Assembly (NCBI RefSeq): GCF_910592395.1
Contig: NC_088324.1
Coordinates: forward strand, 11,806,953 to 11,870,952
Source of the DNA: Lineus longissimus
Taxonomy: Eukaryota > Nemertea > Pilidiophora > Heteronemertea > Lineidae
Length of the DNA stretch: 64,000 nucleotides
Direction of reading: 5' to 3'
Shown: positions 39,905 through 52,600 of the stretch, in pieces
Layout: every line of letters begins with the position of its first letter
Position numbering within the stretch: the first letter of the stretch is position 1
Program-made: the position numbers and the translations under genes
The notes under the pieces: generated by a model
The model's database searches: none
What the model saw: the letters and a program-made list of their open reading frames with translations, nothing else
What the model was told of the DNA's origin: nothing

Positions 39905-40965
39905 CTAGTTGTCTTTTTTTCCATTGTCCTTTTTACTCGTTGTCTTCTTTACCGAGATTGTTCTCTTTTTTTCTGTTGCTTTTTTTACCCGTTGTCTTTT
40001 ATACTCAGATGGTTCTCTTTTTTTCTGTTGCTTTTTTACTCGTTGTCTTTTATACTCAGATGGTTCTCTTTTTTCTGTTGCTTTTTTTACCCGTTGTCTT
40101 TTATACTCGGATGGTTCTCTTTTTTTCTGTTGCTTTTTTTTACCCGTTGTCTTTTATACTCAGATGCTTCTCTTTTTTTCTGTTGCTTTTTTACTCGTTG
40201 TCTTTTATACTCAGATGGTTCTCTTTTTTTCTGTTGCTTTTTTTACCCATTGTCTTTTATACTCAGATGGTTCTCTTTTTTTCTGTTGCTTTTTTTACCC
40301 ATTGTCTTTTATACTCAGATGCTTCTCTTTTTTTCTGTTGCTTTTTTACCCGTTGTCTTTTATACTCAGATGGTTCTCTTTTTTTCTGTTGCTTTTTTTA
40401 CCCGTTGTCTTTTATACTCAGATGGTTCTCTTTTTTTCTGTTGCTTTTTTTACCCATTGTCTTTTATACTCAGATGGTTCTCTTTTTTTCTGTTGCTTTT
40501 TTTTACCCGTTGTCTTTTATACTCAGATGGTTCTATTTTTTTCTGTTGCTTTTTTACTCGTTGTCTTTTATACTCAGATGGTTCTCTTTTTTTCTGTTGC
40601 TTTTTTACCCGTTGTCTTTTTTACTTGATGGTTGTCTTTTTTTCTGTTGCTTTTTTTACCGTTGTCTTTTTTACTTAGATCATTCTCTTTTTTTCTGTTG
40701 CTTTTTTTACCCGTTGTCTTTTTTATTTGATGGTTGTCTTTTTTTCTGTTGCTTTTTTACCCGTTGTCCTTTTTACTTAGATGGTTCTCTTTTTTTCTGT
40801 TGCTTTTTTTACCCGTTGTCTTTTTTACCGTTCCTTTTTTTACACACGTTGTCTTTTTTACCGTTCCTTTTTTACCTGTTGTCTTTTTTTCCGTTGCTTT
40901 TTTACTTGTTGTCTTTTCTAACGGGCTTTTTTCCATTTTTTTTTTTCTGTTGCTTTTTATATCGT
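39905..40965 (+). repeat. 51-bp polypyrimidine minisatellite, about 20 units
   Basis: About 20 units of 50-53 bp of the form TTGTCTTTTATACTCAGATG + GTTCTC + T7 + CTGTTGC + T6-8 + ACCCG. The right third (after about 40610) is more degenerate, with the TATACTCAG part shortened to TTTTACTTAG or lost. The plus strand is nearly all T/C with no A run. Unit-length differences shift the frame, so all three plus frames are open for hundreds of codons (FFSVAF, TRCLLYSDGS and FYPLSFILRW types); these are not genes. The minus strand would read as K/T/N-rich repeats, also without gene context. Confidence 0.95.
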
Positions 40966-42889
40966 ATACCACTTTTGTTGTAAGTTGGAAAATTAATGTA
41001 CTTCTCTATTCGCCTTCAATATCAAAATACAATGATCAATAAAACAGTCTTATCTTGAAAACGATAACACGGACAAATGATTTGGCCTCAAGCTGTTCAC
41101 CTGTGTATACGATCTCGCCTAGGTACACTACTATTATTTTAGACTTGTGAACAGCATTAAACGAGTAAACATTTGTAAATTTTGTAAACAATTTATTAGT
41201 GAGAGGTTTTCTTTTGCTCTTTACACCCATATTGCACCAAGTCGAGGTCGTAGGCAAAGGTAGTACAACTCAGGAAACGTTTGGTGATTCATCCAAGGGA
41301 TAAATGAAACCGTCAAAATTATGACTGACTCCGGAAAAAATGAAGTCATGCTGTTAAATGAATTTCCATTAGCCCAGTTATTGAGTTCTAATTGGTCAGA
41401 GAGTTTTGCATTGCCGGAGGAATGGTTGAAATTTGTCGTGGAATCAATGGTTTAGGATGCTAATGCAGTTTTAGTTGTTGGTTGAAGGTTGACTCAACAC
41501 ATTTTTAAGTCTTAAATTCAATTGAATAAAATATTGAAATACATTTTGTAATGACTAGATACTACATCACCGTTTGTGAGGTTAAACATAAAGGTGAGTG
41601 GGCCCTTCCCAGTTTTACCGTGTGATGAGCCATTCTAACTTCTGCACTCTTGGGAGGACTCGTAAACATTTTCTTCCACCGAAAACCCTCTTTCCATCTT
41701 TTCAAAGACTCAACAATTGATATACAATAACTGATATTACCCAGCGACTGACGAAACCTGGAAATTGAAAGTGGGAATATGAGCATTTGTCTATTCATTG
41801 CTAATTTGCCTGTCCCTGGTCTATTTTACTTAGTGGCAGAGCGTGCTTCATTTTGCTCGACGTCCTTTTGTTAGGTATTCGTTCCTGTTGGTATTTAGAG
41901 AATCTTTGCGATTTCAATGAAGGCATAATGATGTTAGCAGAGAGGCAATTGGGAATTAGATTTAGTTTAAGTTACTGCTATTCAGGAGCGATTCTCTTTG
42001 CCATGGGGAGTTTTCCTCGGTTTAGTAATTCCGGCATCCTTTGATGTAGACTTGAAGTTGAAAAGTGTGCTGATTCAATGTGCTGATCCCGAAATCCTTG
42101 GTGTGGCGTGGTTGGTGTAAAAAAAAGTTTATGAGGCATATTGAAGATAGTTGAACTTTCATAAATGCATGATGACATATAGACCGAAATGGGTTCTAAA
42201 GTACTGTTAGAGAAAAAAAGCAAAATTGAAGAAAGCATGGGTATGCGTTGCCGATGTCAGGATTCGATTTGCAAGCTCACTTTCAATTCGCTGTTTTTCG
42301 TGTGCGCAGTTGAAATTTTTTTGCTAACTGCAGCAAAGAATGAAAAGTGGTTCCAAGGGGATCATGGTGGTATGCTGGGGTTGGTTTTGATGTAATTCTT
42401 TAATTGCATCTGCAAGTTTCTTTGGTTGGCAAAGCTTTGAAGTAACGTGTGTTGACAAAGAGGTTGTCGTGAGGCAATGGAATGTTTCGATGTGTTCTTA
42501 GTGTAATACATGTAATCTGAAACCAGTAAATTTAAACTTTATAATCTTTAGTCCTTAAATCGGTCATTGTAAGCCTCGACATGCTGGATTTCAAGTTATT
42601 CTGTTCCCCAAAACTATATCAGGGTAACTGTATAGCATTAAAATCCTGTAAATCCTTTGTATTTTATACATGCGATATTATATTACGCAAGGTTTGACAA
42701 TAATAGTGTAAATTCGCGAAGATTGAGACAAAAAAAGTTGATAATGTTAACTCTACCATATAGAAAGTAAATTAATTTTCCCTAACCGCATTTTTCTGTG
42801 AACGATCCGTCATCAGCGTCACTCCGCAATCATTCGCAATAATAGCCAATAAGGAATGAATAAGTCATTAAGTGCTGAAGCCAATTACC
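40966..42889 (-). other. Intronic or intergenic, no gene seen
   Basis: AT-rich, no repeat or exon that I can support. Confidence 0.35.
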
Positions 42890-42893
42890 GGAT

Positions 42894-42941
42894 GTTACGT
42901 CACGTAACAGCCATCTTGAGCGTTCAACAACACCCACGATG
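42894..42941 (+). promoter_or_regulatory. CRE-type palindrome followed by YY1-like site and ATG
   Basis: GTTACGTCACGTAAC (42894-42908) is a perfect palindrome around a CRE/ATF half-site (TTACGTCA). It is followed at 42910-42918 by GCCATCTTG, the YY1 core (CAAGATGGC reversed), and at 42939 by an ATG in good context (ACGATGG) opening only 17 codons. Site clusters of this kind are common at TATA-less animal promoters. It may mark an internal promoter or enhancer within the large intron. Confidence 0.35.
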
Positions 42942-42960
42942 GAGGAATATCGTCAATATT

Positions 42961-45900
42961 TTTGTTCTGTGATATTTTTCGAGTTGATGTGACGCAACTA
43001 AATTGACCAGGAGTGTTCGTTGAGTATCTTGTTCATGGGGAGATACATGATTGGGACAGCAGTAGTTGCATAGATTGCAGATTTTCTCCAGACATACTTA
43101 ACTTTATACAATTTCCGACAGTTATAGTACATCGGGCACATTTTCGGAAAGAGGAAAGCCGAGAAAATGGACTATATTACAAAATGCACATATAAAACAT
43201 AAGTTTGAGCGTAACGAAGGCGTTCATGATATCACTGAAAGAGTCGACTATCGAAATCTATGTTGGCATGTGTCACTATTGCGCAATACATGTACATTTA
43301 TATTCATGTTTCTTTCAGTAGATAACTCTCCTCCCAATAAAGCTGCACCTCTCCTCAAAAATAATAAACTATGTCAATTAATTACGTCACAGATAATGTA
43401 GAGGATGGTGGGTCCTTCAATAAACAATGTATAATTACATGTCAATTTCATTGTTGACTTTATTAATTGCTAATACTGATGTTACTGTTGTTAACCAAGC
43501 CCGAATATCCAAACATGCTATCACTTAGCTGACTCAAGATGTTGAATAAGATGGTGTCTTTCTATGAATCATTGTCAAATTGTATTAACTCGGCAATTGT
43601 CCTAAGAATTCTATGCGATATTTTTAAAGCAATTTTCTAAAGTTCGTGTAAAGCTAATGAAAACGATAGACAGAAGGATATGGAAATGATCCGTGAAACT
43701 CAAATTCAAAGAAGTCCTTAACACTGCCTGAAACAGAGGGTTTCATGACGGTTCCTAAATAGGCTAAAAGCACATGACTAGATTTGTGCTAACATCCACC
43801 AATGAGCTAAAATATTCCAAGCAAAAAACTACCCGTCGAACAATAAATTTACTTGCATTGAAAGCAGCAGCACGTGTGTGAAAAAGATGTAATTTTCCTC
43901 CAATTTCCCTTGGGCTACACAAAACATACAACCATAAGATGCAATGATGGTTTTTGGTGTCTTTTAATGATTTCTCAGCCATTCCCAAATAAGATTTTAT
44001 AGCAGAGTATATCTTGATGGTATAATGTAGGCTTGCAAAATTAGATTCAAGAGAAAAGCTTTAAAGAAATCATCCAAGTAAGTCGCACCGCAGACAAAAT
44101 AACGTGGAGTTCTGAAGCGACTTTATCATGTACTTGTATATTGGCCTCCAGGCATCCTTACTTAGAGAATATACTTTTTTCCACCAAGGCTGCCCAAGCT
44201 ACGAGGCATAAAACACTATCCTTGTTCAGTTGGTGATGACAACTTCAGGTTTCTTCGATATCTCTGAATAAACCATCATTGCTGCAGCTAGGTAGGTGAT
44301 CAATGAACTACAAGAGGAACGACATTTTCAGCCGTCACCCTCATGTATATATATGAGTGCACAGTTTACAGGTCTTCGAGGTCTGATATTCATGCTGACC
44401 ATTGAAACCGCATCCAGGTTTTATTCCCGTTTCATGTACCACTACCACTACCACTTTATCCAGGGATCAACATGTAGAATGGTGCACAAGTTTTTCCCCT
44501 TTACTAAAGATCGCATCCGTACCTTTTTAGGTTTTGGGGACCATATAATATCGATAAGCGTTACGTGTATGGAGCGGTATAAGGGCCCCCTCCTTTCTTC
44601 AGTCAATTCTCTCTTTTCTTCAAACTCCTCAGTTTCAATTCTAAAACCGCATTTGGAGGCAAATGATTGCTCAGCCAAAAAAACAAGGTTGCGTCGAGTC
44701 TGCAACAGCTATCAAACAATCGCTGACCCGAAATATTTTATGTTTATAAAGGAATGGTATCCCACTTGACATTACGCTTCTTCCGGGGGTTCCAGTACAG
44801 TATTCAGTTAAAAGAATGATCTTCCGTATTATGTTTCCGCGCGTAATTTTGTTTGGAAAAGATAAAGTTGTGAGTGAGGAAAAAGTTAAGATATCTAAAA
44901 AAAGCGTCGTTTTCTTTCATAAAAAGACGCGAGTGAATTAGCCGAGTTGAGATAGCCGAAAAAACGTGAATCAGTGATGTGACCCAGTCTTTCATAGATT
45001 ACTCTGTTTACCAGACTGGCGAACTGGGCCTTACAAAAAATGAAGGGGACTGTAAGCAAGCCGTGGGAGGGGTGATTCGTGCAGGTTATTAGCTCAAGGG
45101 TTTTTCCTTCAGATCTATTGGTCATAGAAGTTTGCCTCCCCCCGCAACCCCTACTGACACACACCCCGAACCCCCATACCAAAAGCTGGCTTCAGCCCTC
45201 GTGAACGTCGTAGTTTAGTACATTGCCCTTTAGCACTTGTCTCATGTCCAAGGACAGGGGGTGACTTGAAAATGCGATACGAAATCTCGTGACTAATATG
45301 CTTCCAATGATATAATTTTTGTTTAAAAACCATGGCACATTAGCCTCTCCGACATCACGGTCATCTTTTCGAATATGCTGAATCATAGATCTTGAACGTG
45401 GGGATGCCTGTCCCGTCATTTCCAGGTTAACGTATACAACGAGTAACATCTTATCCCCCATCTCCAATAGCTGGCGTTACAAATATCGAATTAGTCTGGT
45501 CTATGCAGGCTTGAACGCAGGGTCTTCATCCATTGACAGACCATATCACAAGTAGTAAGACATACACGTATGCATCTGTAGGTTAGGTTCCCTTTTCTTT
45601 AAGGTCTATACATTACGAAATGAACCAGTTTCTTTTTCAATTCTGTTACAGACCACCTCGCAGATCTTCTAAAGACACAATCATCTTCTCTTTGTAAAAA
45701 CCTCACCCATATGGCAAACACAGCAACTTAATCTGGAAACCCCGTACACACGCGATGAAAGCTTTACTGATGACGCTGACCGTGTAGCACAGAAAGCGAT
45801 AAGCTTACTCACAGTCTACCATTACATACCGCGCAGGTAACTGGGTAACGGATATTTTTCGTCGCCAAATCTCATCGATCCAACCAATTTAACTTTAATC

Positions 45901-46945
45901 GGTAACAGGTAAAGCTTTCATGGTTTAACTTACTTTAATCATATGTCAGGTACCCTCCATCGAATCGATGCTAGTGCTAAGGTGGCCCAAGGTACGTATA
46001 CGCCTGTCGCTTTCGTGCACTTTTGGTACTGTGAAGGCAACAAACCTTGGGCAGAAAGCGATGTTGCTACATTCTTCGCGCTGGCGAAGAAGATTTTTTT
46101 GTCGCTTATCTGAGTATTTCAGATTCCTTCAACGTTTCCCGTGTCTTGATCAGTTCTTGTCGTCCTCGCCAATGAGGTAAAGCAACTGCTTTTTCTTCTC
46201 AGATGATAGAGAAACCGAAAGGTATCTTTAGTGTCTATTTTCTGGAAGATGTTTCTTATTATCATTGAGTTGAGACTATGCGAGAAGCATATTTTGCTCA
46301 AATTTACGGAACGAAATTTCAGGACAACGGGGATACTAATTTAGTTAAATTCGTGTAAGTTATTAATTACCGGTGGCGTTTATCAGTACCGAAGATAAAT
46401 TTGACGCAATAATGAAGTGTCAGCAGATCAACATGCTCTGTTCCTTTAATATTGCCGTCATCGAACTAGAGGGTAGGACACTTTTTCTATCAGACACTGA
46501 TTACTGCTGCACCAGAATGCAGTCATAGCCAGACTCAAGCAGGCCAAAAGGTCGAAACGACGCCCTCATACATGGTATCAGGGATAAAATAGGCAAGGTC
46601 CTGTCAAAAATGAAATGCTTGATCCTAATTATCCTTGATGTCACATTAATCCCTTCTTCTGCAGTACGAGTTTAAATGGCCGAGTGGAGCGGCTGCTCAT
46701 CGCCACCATGATACGGCAAATTCACTTGACTGTGTCAGACAGCACGTGCTCTGAGGAGGCTAAGATGACGTGAGGTTTCGTTCACGGCCTCAAATTCTAT
46801 CTTAATGGCAGTTTTCCGATATAAGCGTGAAGGAGATACACGCTTGTTAACTTAAAATACGTAACTTTCACGCTAGGCTGTAAATTAATTTGGTTTAAAT
46901 GGAACTTGGCCTTTAAAAAGTAAGTTTATAATTAATTCGACTTAC
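42961..46945 (-). other. Putative giant intron 1, 5' part
   Basis: No exon recognised. A plus-strand open frame of about 157 codons (44296-44769) has no ATG near its start, no splice context and an equally open minus-strand counterpart, so it is not called. Confidence 0.35.
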
Positions 46946-47057
46946 CTAAATTTATCATAGCTAGGACACACTGCACACCAATAATAGTCAAGAAGAGGAG
47001 GAATGTATAACCTGTATCCATAACGCGCAAAGTACTTCCGCGTCCCCGAAACCTCAT
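46946..47057 (-). CDS. First coding exon with signal peptide (discoidin/DDR-like gene)
   Basis: ATG at 47057 sits in good context (ACC ATG) with an in-frame TAG 9 nt upstream, so it is the first possible start. The 37 codons encode a basic n-region (MRFRGRGSTLRV), a hydrophobic core (YTFLLFLTIIGVQCVLA) and MINL. They end at a strong donor (TTTAG|GTAAGTCG) leaving one G. That G plus AT of the exon at 3793 makes GAT, giving ...LAMINL-DECNLPLGM. This is exactly the signal-peptide-then-discoidin order of DDR proteins. The exon call is firm; assignment to the discoidin gene 43 kb away is inference from strand, phase and domain logic. Confidence 0.65.
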
Positions 47058-47636
47058 GGTCCTATACTACAGATGAGAGAGTAAAATCCATTTGAAAACT
47101 CGAAAAAAAACTTAAAAGAACTGACTGCAGTCCGTATAGTTTTTGATGGTACATCGGCAGTACTTTTCATAAAATCCTTTAAGCGGTTAACGGTTTACTA
47201 AGGTTAATCCATAGCCGGCCCGTGAGTTGACGCTACGGCGATCCGTTCGCGAATGCCGCGCTGAAATCGTTCAATGTTGGTTTTGTGTAGACGCGAGGAG
47301 CAGCCGTTGGTGCTAGCGCATGGTAGCGAGAAACAATGTGAAAAGCGAGTTTCAGTACATTAGAATTTGATCTACGATAAATCAATAGTGAACGTCGAGA
47401 CTCTTGTTTTAACTTTGGAATCTTGTTATATCGAAGCTATCTCAAGCTCGGACGGGAGGAGGACACTTTACTTACGACAAACAGTTGATCCCGTCAAGGC
47501 GTTTTCCTTGCCGAGACACCTCTGAAAGGGCACTTTTACCCAGGCAAGAACCAGCAATTGGCCTCCGGGAATTGGTCCCATCTAGAGATCATAACGAATA
47601 TTTGGCACGATCTCTTGGTCTCATCAAATGCATTTT
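47058..47636 (-). promoter_or_regulatory. Presumed 5' UTR/promoter region of the signal-peptide gene
   Basis: Upstream of the first coding exon the sequence turns locally CpG-rich (about 47215-47345, many CG steps such as GCGATCCGTTCGCGAATGCC) against an AT-rich background, with no TATA box that I trust. This is what a broad animal promoter or first-exon region looks like. The transcription start is not determinable by eye. Confidence 0.35.
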
Positions 47637-47862
47637 TAGCTCACCTCTGGGGAGCTTATACGACATCGTAGCGTCCGTCGTCGTCGTCGTCCGTTAATGG
47701 AGCACGTTTCGTCACCGCTAGGGCTAGGTGGCTAAAACTTGGTGTGATGGTAGCTTTGGGCAATAACCCAGATTTCCTTTTCTTCTTCACGACATGACCT
47801 ACTTTCTGGCCTCCAGGCGGCCATCTTGGAAATTGGTTTTTTGCCTTTTTGTAGAGTGACAA
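47637..47862 (+). mobile_element. Dispersed element copy 3, truncated
   Basis: The left end TTTTTAGCTCACCTCTGGGG is followed by CGTCCGTCGTCGTCGTCGTC and a GAGCACGTTTCGTCACCGCT block, then CCTCCAGGCGGCCATCTTGG. It matches the first part of copies 1 and 2. The right end (GGTGAGC) is missing, so the copy is 5' only or decayed. Confidence 0.6.
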
Positions 47863-49609
47863 AATTTTTCCAGCTTCACAATAAAAAAGACAGAAGTAAA
47901 AATGCTTTTCAACTAAACTTTAATGATAATAAGGGACAATAATATACATGGTGTGCCTTTGCTTTGTATATGTATCAATCAGTTAATAAGTAAATTAATA
48001 AGTTAATACATACTGCAATGACAATTAACATGTCCACTAAACGTTTGTATGATTTTACCAAACGGGCAAAATACCTCCTCATAGAAACTGTGTTCTCATA
48101 CTCTTAATCGGGAAATTTTCAAGTTTTTTAAAAATTTTAATAATAATATTTCATCAAAATTACTGTTACAGTGTTCTCAAAACGCAAAATTAAGCTATGC
48201 CAAAGATACAATTTAAAGATTATGCAATTTAGAGAAGACATCTGTCTTTGCCCAAGTTAATGTGATCCAGAACAATAATTACAAGTGGACTGTCTAATAA
48301 AATAACCAGCTCACCAAAAGACAATGGGCTACTTTAAAAAAACCAAAAGAATTGTGATGTATCGTTGAACATGATTAGTATATCTGCTATCTTGGCCTAA
48401 CAAAAGACAGTGCTAAAAATCTTTGCACTGAAAATAGTTTTTACCGGTTTTGCTGTTGAGTGTAAATGAATCTAAACATTTGAATGAGTGGACTCTGCCC
48501 CACATTTACCAGTGAGTGGGGTGAAGTTTCTACCATATGTCATATGGCCATGTTTTTAGTAGATTCAAATTTACAGAACTACCCTTCTTCCCTTCTTTTT
48601 AGTCATGGCAGTGTATTAGGACCCAAGGACTGCCACTATATCAGACAACTACTCTAAAATATATGATACGGTTTTTTCACTTACTCTGTCACTAATTTAA
48701 GACCGCTTCATTAATACTTTCCACAAATAAAATCAACTCAAAGCCAGGCCAAGTCGGAACATGACTTTCTGACCATCGGACAATGCGGTGTTGTCAAAGC
48801 ATTGTCTACTTAATTTAACATTATAATCGAACGACTATGGGCATGATATCTTCAGTTTCTTCAGTTAGAAACAATCTTAGATTGGTGGAACAGAGTATCA
48901 AAGGAGCTTTTATGAATATGACTTATGGTGTGATCCTAGTCTAACTTTTATCACTTAAAACTTAAATAGAATAAAGGACTGACATAAGTGACAAACATAA
49001 ATACATGCAAAACCAAAATAACGTATGCAACTCTGGAAGGCCTACAACTACTACGCTATCATATTACATGTCCTCAAAATGAACACGCATGCACACACAA
49101 GAAACGATTTATTAAAGTAATTGATGCTGTGCTAGCACCTAGGCTGTTTTCTCGGTAAGGTTAGTTCCCATTTTTATAACTAAATATGTTGATAAGAAGA
49201 TTGATAATGCCTGCTGGCTCAAACAGGCCAGTATGGTCTCAATTCCAAACTGTCGAAGTCAACAAGCAGTGCTTTTGTGGCAATTGGAGGCAGGCAAAAT
49301 TAACCGTCTGTTTCACCCTAGTGTGTAGACAGGGAACTAACAAACTTAAGAATGAGATTCAACATCTTGTATAAAATACCCAATAGAGAGCAGTTGTCAT
49401 CTGGTTTTGATTAAAATTGTCTTGATGAACAAGGCATTAATTAGATACATTTCTAACACACTGACTTGTCACATTATAATCATGGACTGAAAGTTTAGAT
49501 CTTTTCTTAAACAGATTCTAAAAGAATATCTATCCTATTTCAACATACAAATGTGTAGCGTATATTGTCCTCTGTGAATCACAGCATCGAAAGACAATAC
49601 TAACTCAAC
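47863..49609 (-). other. 3' flank/3' UTR of the zinc-finger gene
   Basis: AT-rich with no protein-coding signal. The part nearest 49610 is expected to be the 3' UTR of the minus-strand zinc-finger exon; a canonical poly(A) signal lies at 49108-49113. Confidence 0.5.
49108..49113 (-). terminator. AATAAA poly(A) signal of zinc-finger gene
   Basis: AATAAA on the minus strand about 500 nt past the stop codon. It is a plausible cleavage signal for a 3' UTR of this length; other weaker candidates exist further downstream. Confidence 0.45.
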
Positions 49610-52600
49610 TCAAGGGAACATAGAGGGATTGAAAATAGAACCAGTACTGTTAAGTGAGGACTCTGCTGTCATGGTAATGGGTTTTCTGGGGGCATGTTCT
49701 GAACCCAATGCAAGAGGTACATGTACGCCAGCACCAGAACTTCCAACACCAATGACACCAGAAGCGCCGACACTTCCTACACTAGCACTAGCCAGATTTT
49801 TTGGCTTCCTCCGCGATGGTTTCCCAAGATGTATCCTAACATGCGCATTCAGGTTACACCGCTTATTGAACTTACGCTTACAGTATTCACACTCATATGG
49901 TTTTTCACCAGTGTGGATCCTTTCATGCGTGATCAAGTGGCTGCTCCCTGTAAAACGCTGACCACACCACTTGCAAAGAAATGGTTTCTCCCCAGTATGA
50001 ATACGTTTATGTTTTGTAAGATCTGATTTTATCCTGAAGTACTTTCCGCAACCTAACTCTGTGCATGGGAACGGCTTCTCGTTTGTGTGGATGCGAATGT
50101 GTCGTGTCAAATCACTTGAACTGCGTAACACTTTATTGCATGTTGTACACTTGTAAGGGTTTTCACCTAAATGGATTTTTCGATCATGCGAATCCAATTT
50201 CATTGCCGAGACAAATCCCATGTTACATTTTGTACAATTGAAAGGTAACGGTTCTGTGTGTTTTTGTTCGTGTTTGGCTAAGTAGCTTTTGCTTGTAAAA
50301 CCTTTGGGACATTTTGAACATTTAAAAGGTTTTTCATCAGTGTGGGCACAGCGCTGATGATGATGCAACCCGCCAGGTTGCGAAAACTGTTTATCACACT
50401 GTTCACACCAATAAGGTTTTTCACCAGAATGGATTGATTGATGGCGCTTTAAACAACTCCCGCTAGTAAATTTTTTCGGACAGTCATTGCAAGAGAAAGG
50501 CTTTTCTCCTGTATGAATCCGTTCATGCTTGTTCTTGTGACCTTTCTTACTGAAGCGTTTTTCACAGAACTGACAAGCAAATGGTCTTTCACCAGTATGA
50601 GTACGCACATGCTCTGTCAGATGATTCTTACGAGTAAAACCTTTACTACAAAAAGAACATTTAAATGGCTTGATTTCAGAATGGGTAGTCGAGTGCCGCG
50701 CTAACGATCTGGCCGTGAAATATCTTTTATCACATTCAAGACACGGAAAAGCTCGCTCCTGGCTCGGAATATGAATTCCCTCGTGCTCTACCAGGTGGCT
50801 CTGTCGCATGAACTGTTTACCACATGTCCCACACTTAAAAGGGTTATTGACAGAATGAATTCGCTCATGCCTCCTTAAATCACGAGATATAAACCCACGG
50901 CCACAATCCGGATCCCGACATAAATAAGGTTTTTGATCTGTGTGAACAAACATATGGTCTCGTAACCTAGTCCTCTTCACAAAGCCTTTTCTGCAGATGT
51001 TGCAAATAAATGGCTTCTCTCCTTTATGAATTTGTAAATGTACCTTCAGTTTCAAACTCGTGTTAAAGACTTTTTCACACTGGTTGCAATTGAATTTTTC
51101 CCGTGTGTGGATTTGCTCATGTACATGAAGGTTCCGGCGCTGTCTAAATCCACGACCACAATGTTTACATTTATAAGTCTTGACACTGCTGTGACTAAAC
51201 TCATGTTTTGTAAGCGCAGACTTTTTCATGAATCCACGACCACATTGTGGATGCGAACATGCAAATGGCATTTCTCCTGCATGTATTTTTTCATGACGCA
51301 CACAATCGGCGCAACTGAAGAACCCCAAACTGCAAATGTTGCACCTGTAAATCTTGCCTTCGGAGACATGGCCGATTTCATGAACTGTCAACGTTGATTT
51401 CTTTGCAAAGCTTTTCCCACAGGTTTTACAAATAAATTGCTTCCAACCAGAATTTGATTTTGCACTCTGTAAGTTCAACTTGGCAGGCTTGAACTTCAAA
51501 TTTGCAATGGGACTTGAACCAGAACTCAAGTGCAGAGGTGCTCTGTTTCCTGTAGGCCTATGACAAGACGCTTTACTGGCTTTCTTAGTCTTTTTAAGAG
51601 ACACTGATGAGGCACTATCTACAGTTTCAATACCGTCTGCAGCAGTGCGAACTCGTGGACTAAAACTCTTCCTGGCTTTACAAGGGATTTTCCTTGACTG
51701 ACTATCTTTAGTTTCAGTGATACATTCTGCTGAAATGAAGTCATTCTCATCACCATATTCAGTAGTTCTAAATTCTGCAGCAGGGCAAACCTCTTGTTTT
51801 ATGTGAACAGTTTGATGCAACAAGCGGTCCGCATCGACATCACCAGATTCACTCACTAAAACACTTCGTCTAGGTCTTATGTCCTCTTCATTGTGAGCGT
51901 CAACGCTTTGGTGATACGCTGGACACTGCAATGACTCTGTAGTGACATTCCCACATTGAAAACGTTCTGTAGCAGTTAATCTAGATTTAATGTCCATTGA
52001 GTCCTCCTCAGCATTATGTAGTGAGACATGGAACAGATGATCATCCATTCGCTTGAAGCCAACACTACACTTCTCACAAATAGCCAGTTCCTCCTTCCTT
52101 GACCCTTCATTTAAAGGAACTGGAGCATGAACAGATTGGTGCAGAGAAAGTTCACCAATAGTTGCAAAATCTACTGAGCAAATGTTACACTTGAAAGGTT
52201 TAAGATACCGTGGGTCCAACTTGATGTGTTGGAAGTTTTTTGGTGTTAGGCCTGTAGTTTTAACATCTTGAGAAGCAATATTCAAATTTCCAGGTTGCAG
52301 CATTTCAACCCTTGTTCCACTCAGTTTTTTTGAATTTGTCATAGAAGCTTCACTTTTATAGTTTTTGTTTAGTTTGGGTTCACAAGGGAAGGGTGCTTGC
52401 TCACTCGCTTGGGGTTCTGCGGCTGACATGCAACGGAAGGAAGCCTGAGCTAGATTACTGAGATCAGGAACCTTATAAGGAAAGGAAGCTCCTATGCTGT
52501 GGGAATACTGCTGGTGTGGATATGGGTGAAGCATACTGTCCGACAGCTGTACCCATTGAGGTATGGGGCCCTCCGAATGATAGGGTTGCGGAGGCTGGTG

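Noticed and set aside
39767-41042. Frames of up to 347 codons with FFSVAF/TRCLLYSDGS/FYPLSFILRW repeats
   Set aside because: Translation of the polypyrimidine minisatellite; unit lengths shift the frame and all three frames are equally open.
44296-44769. 157-codon plus-strand frame
   Set aside because: Begins at GTG, minus strand is also open over the same region, no splice sites, no recognisable domain.
49629-51397. Plus-strand frames opposite the zinc-finger exon
   Set aside because: Antisense shadows of the finger repeats, with no features of their own.
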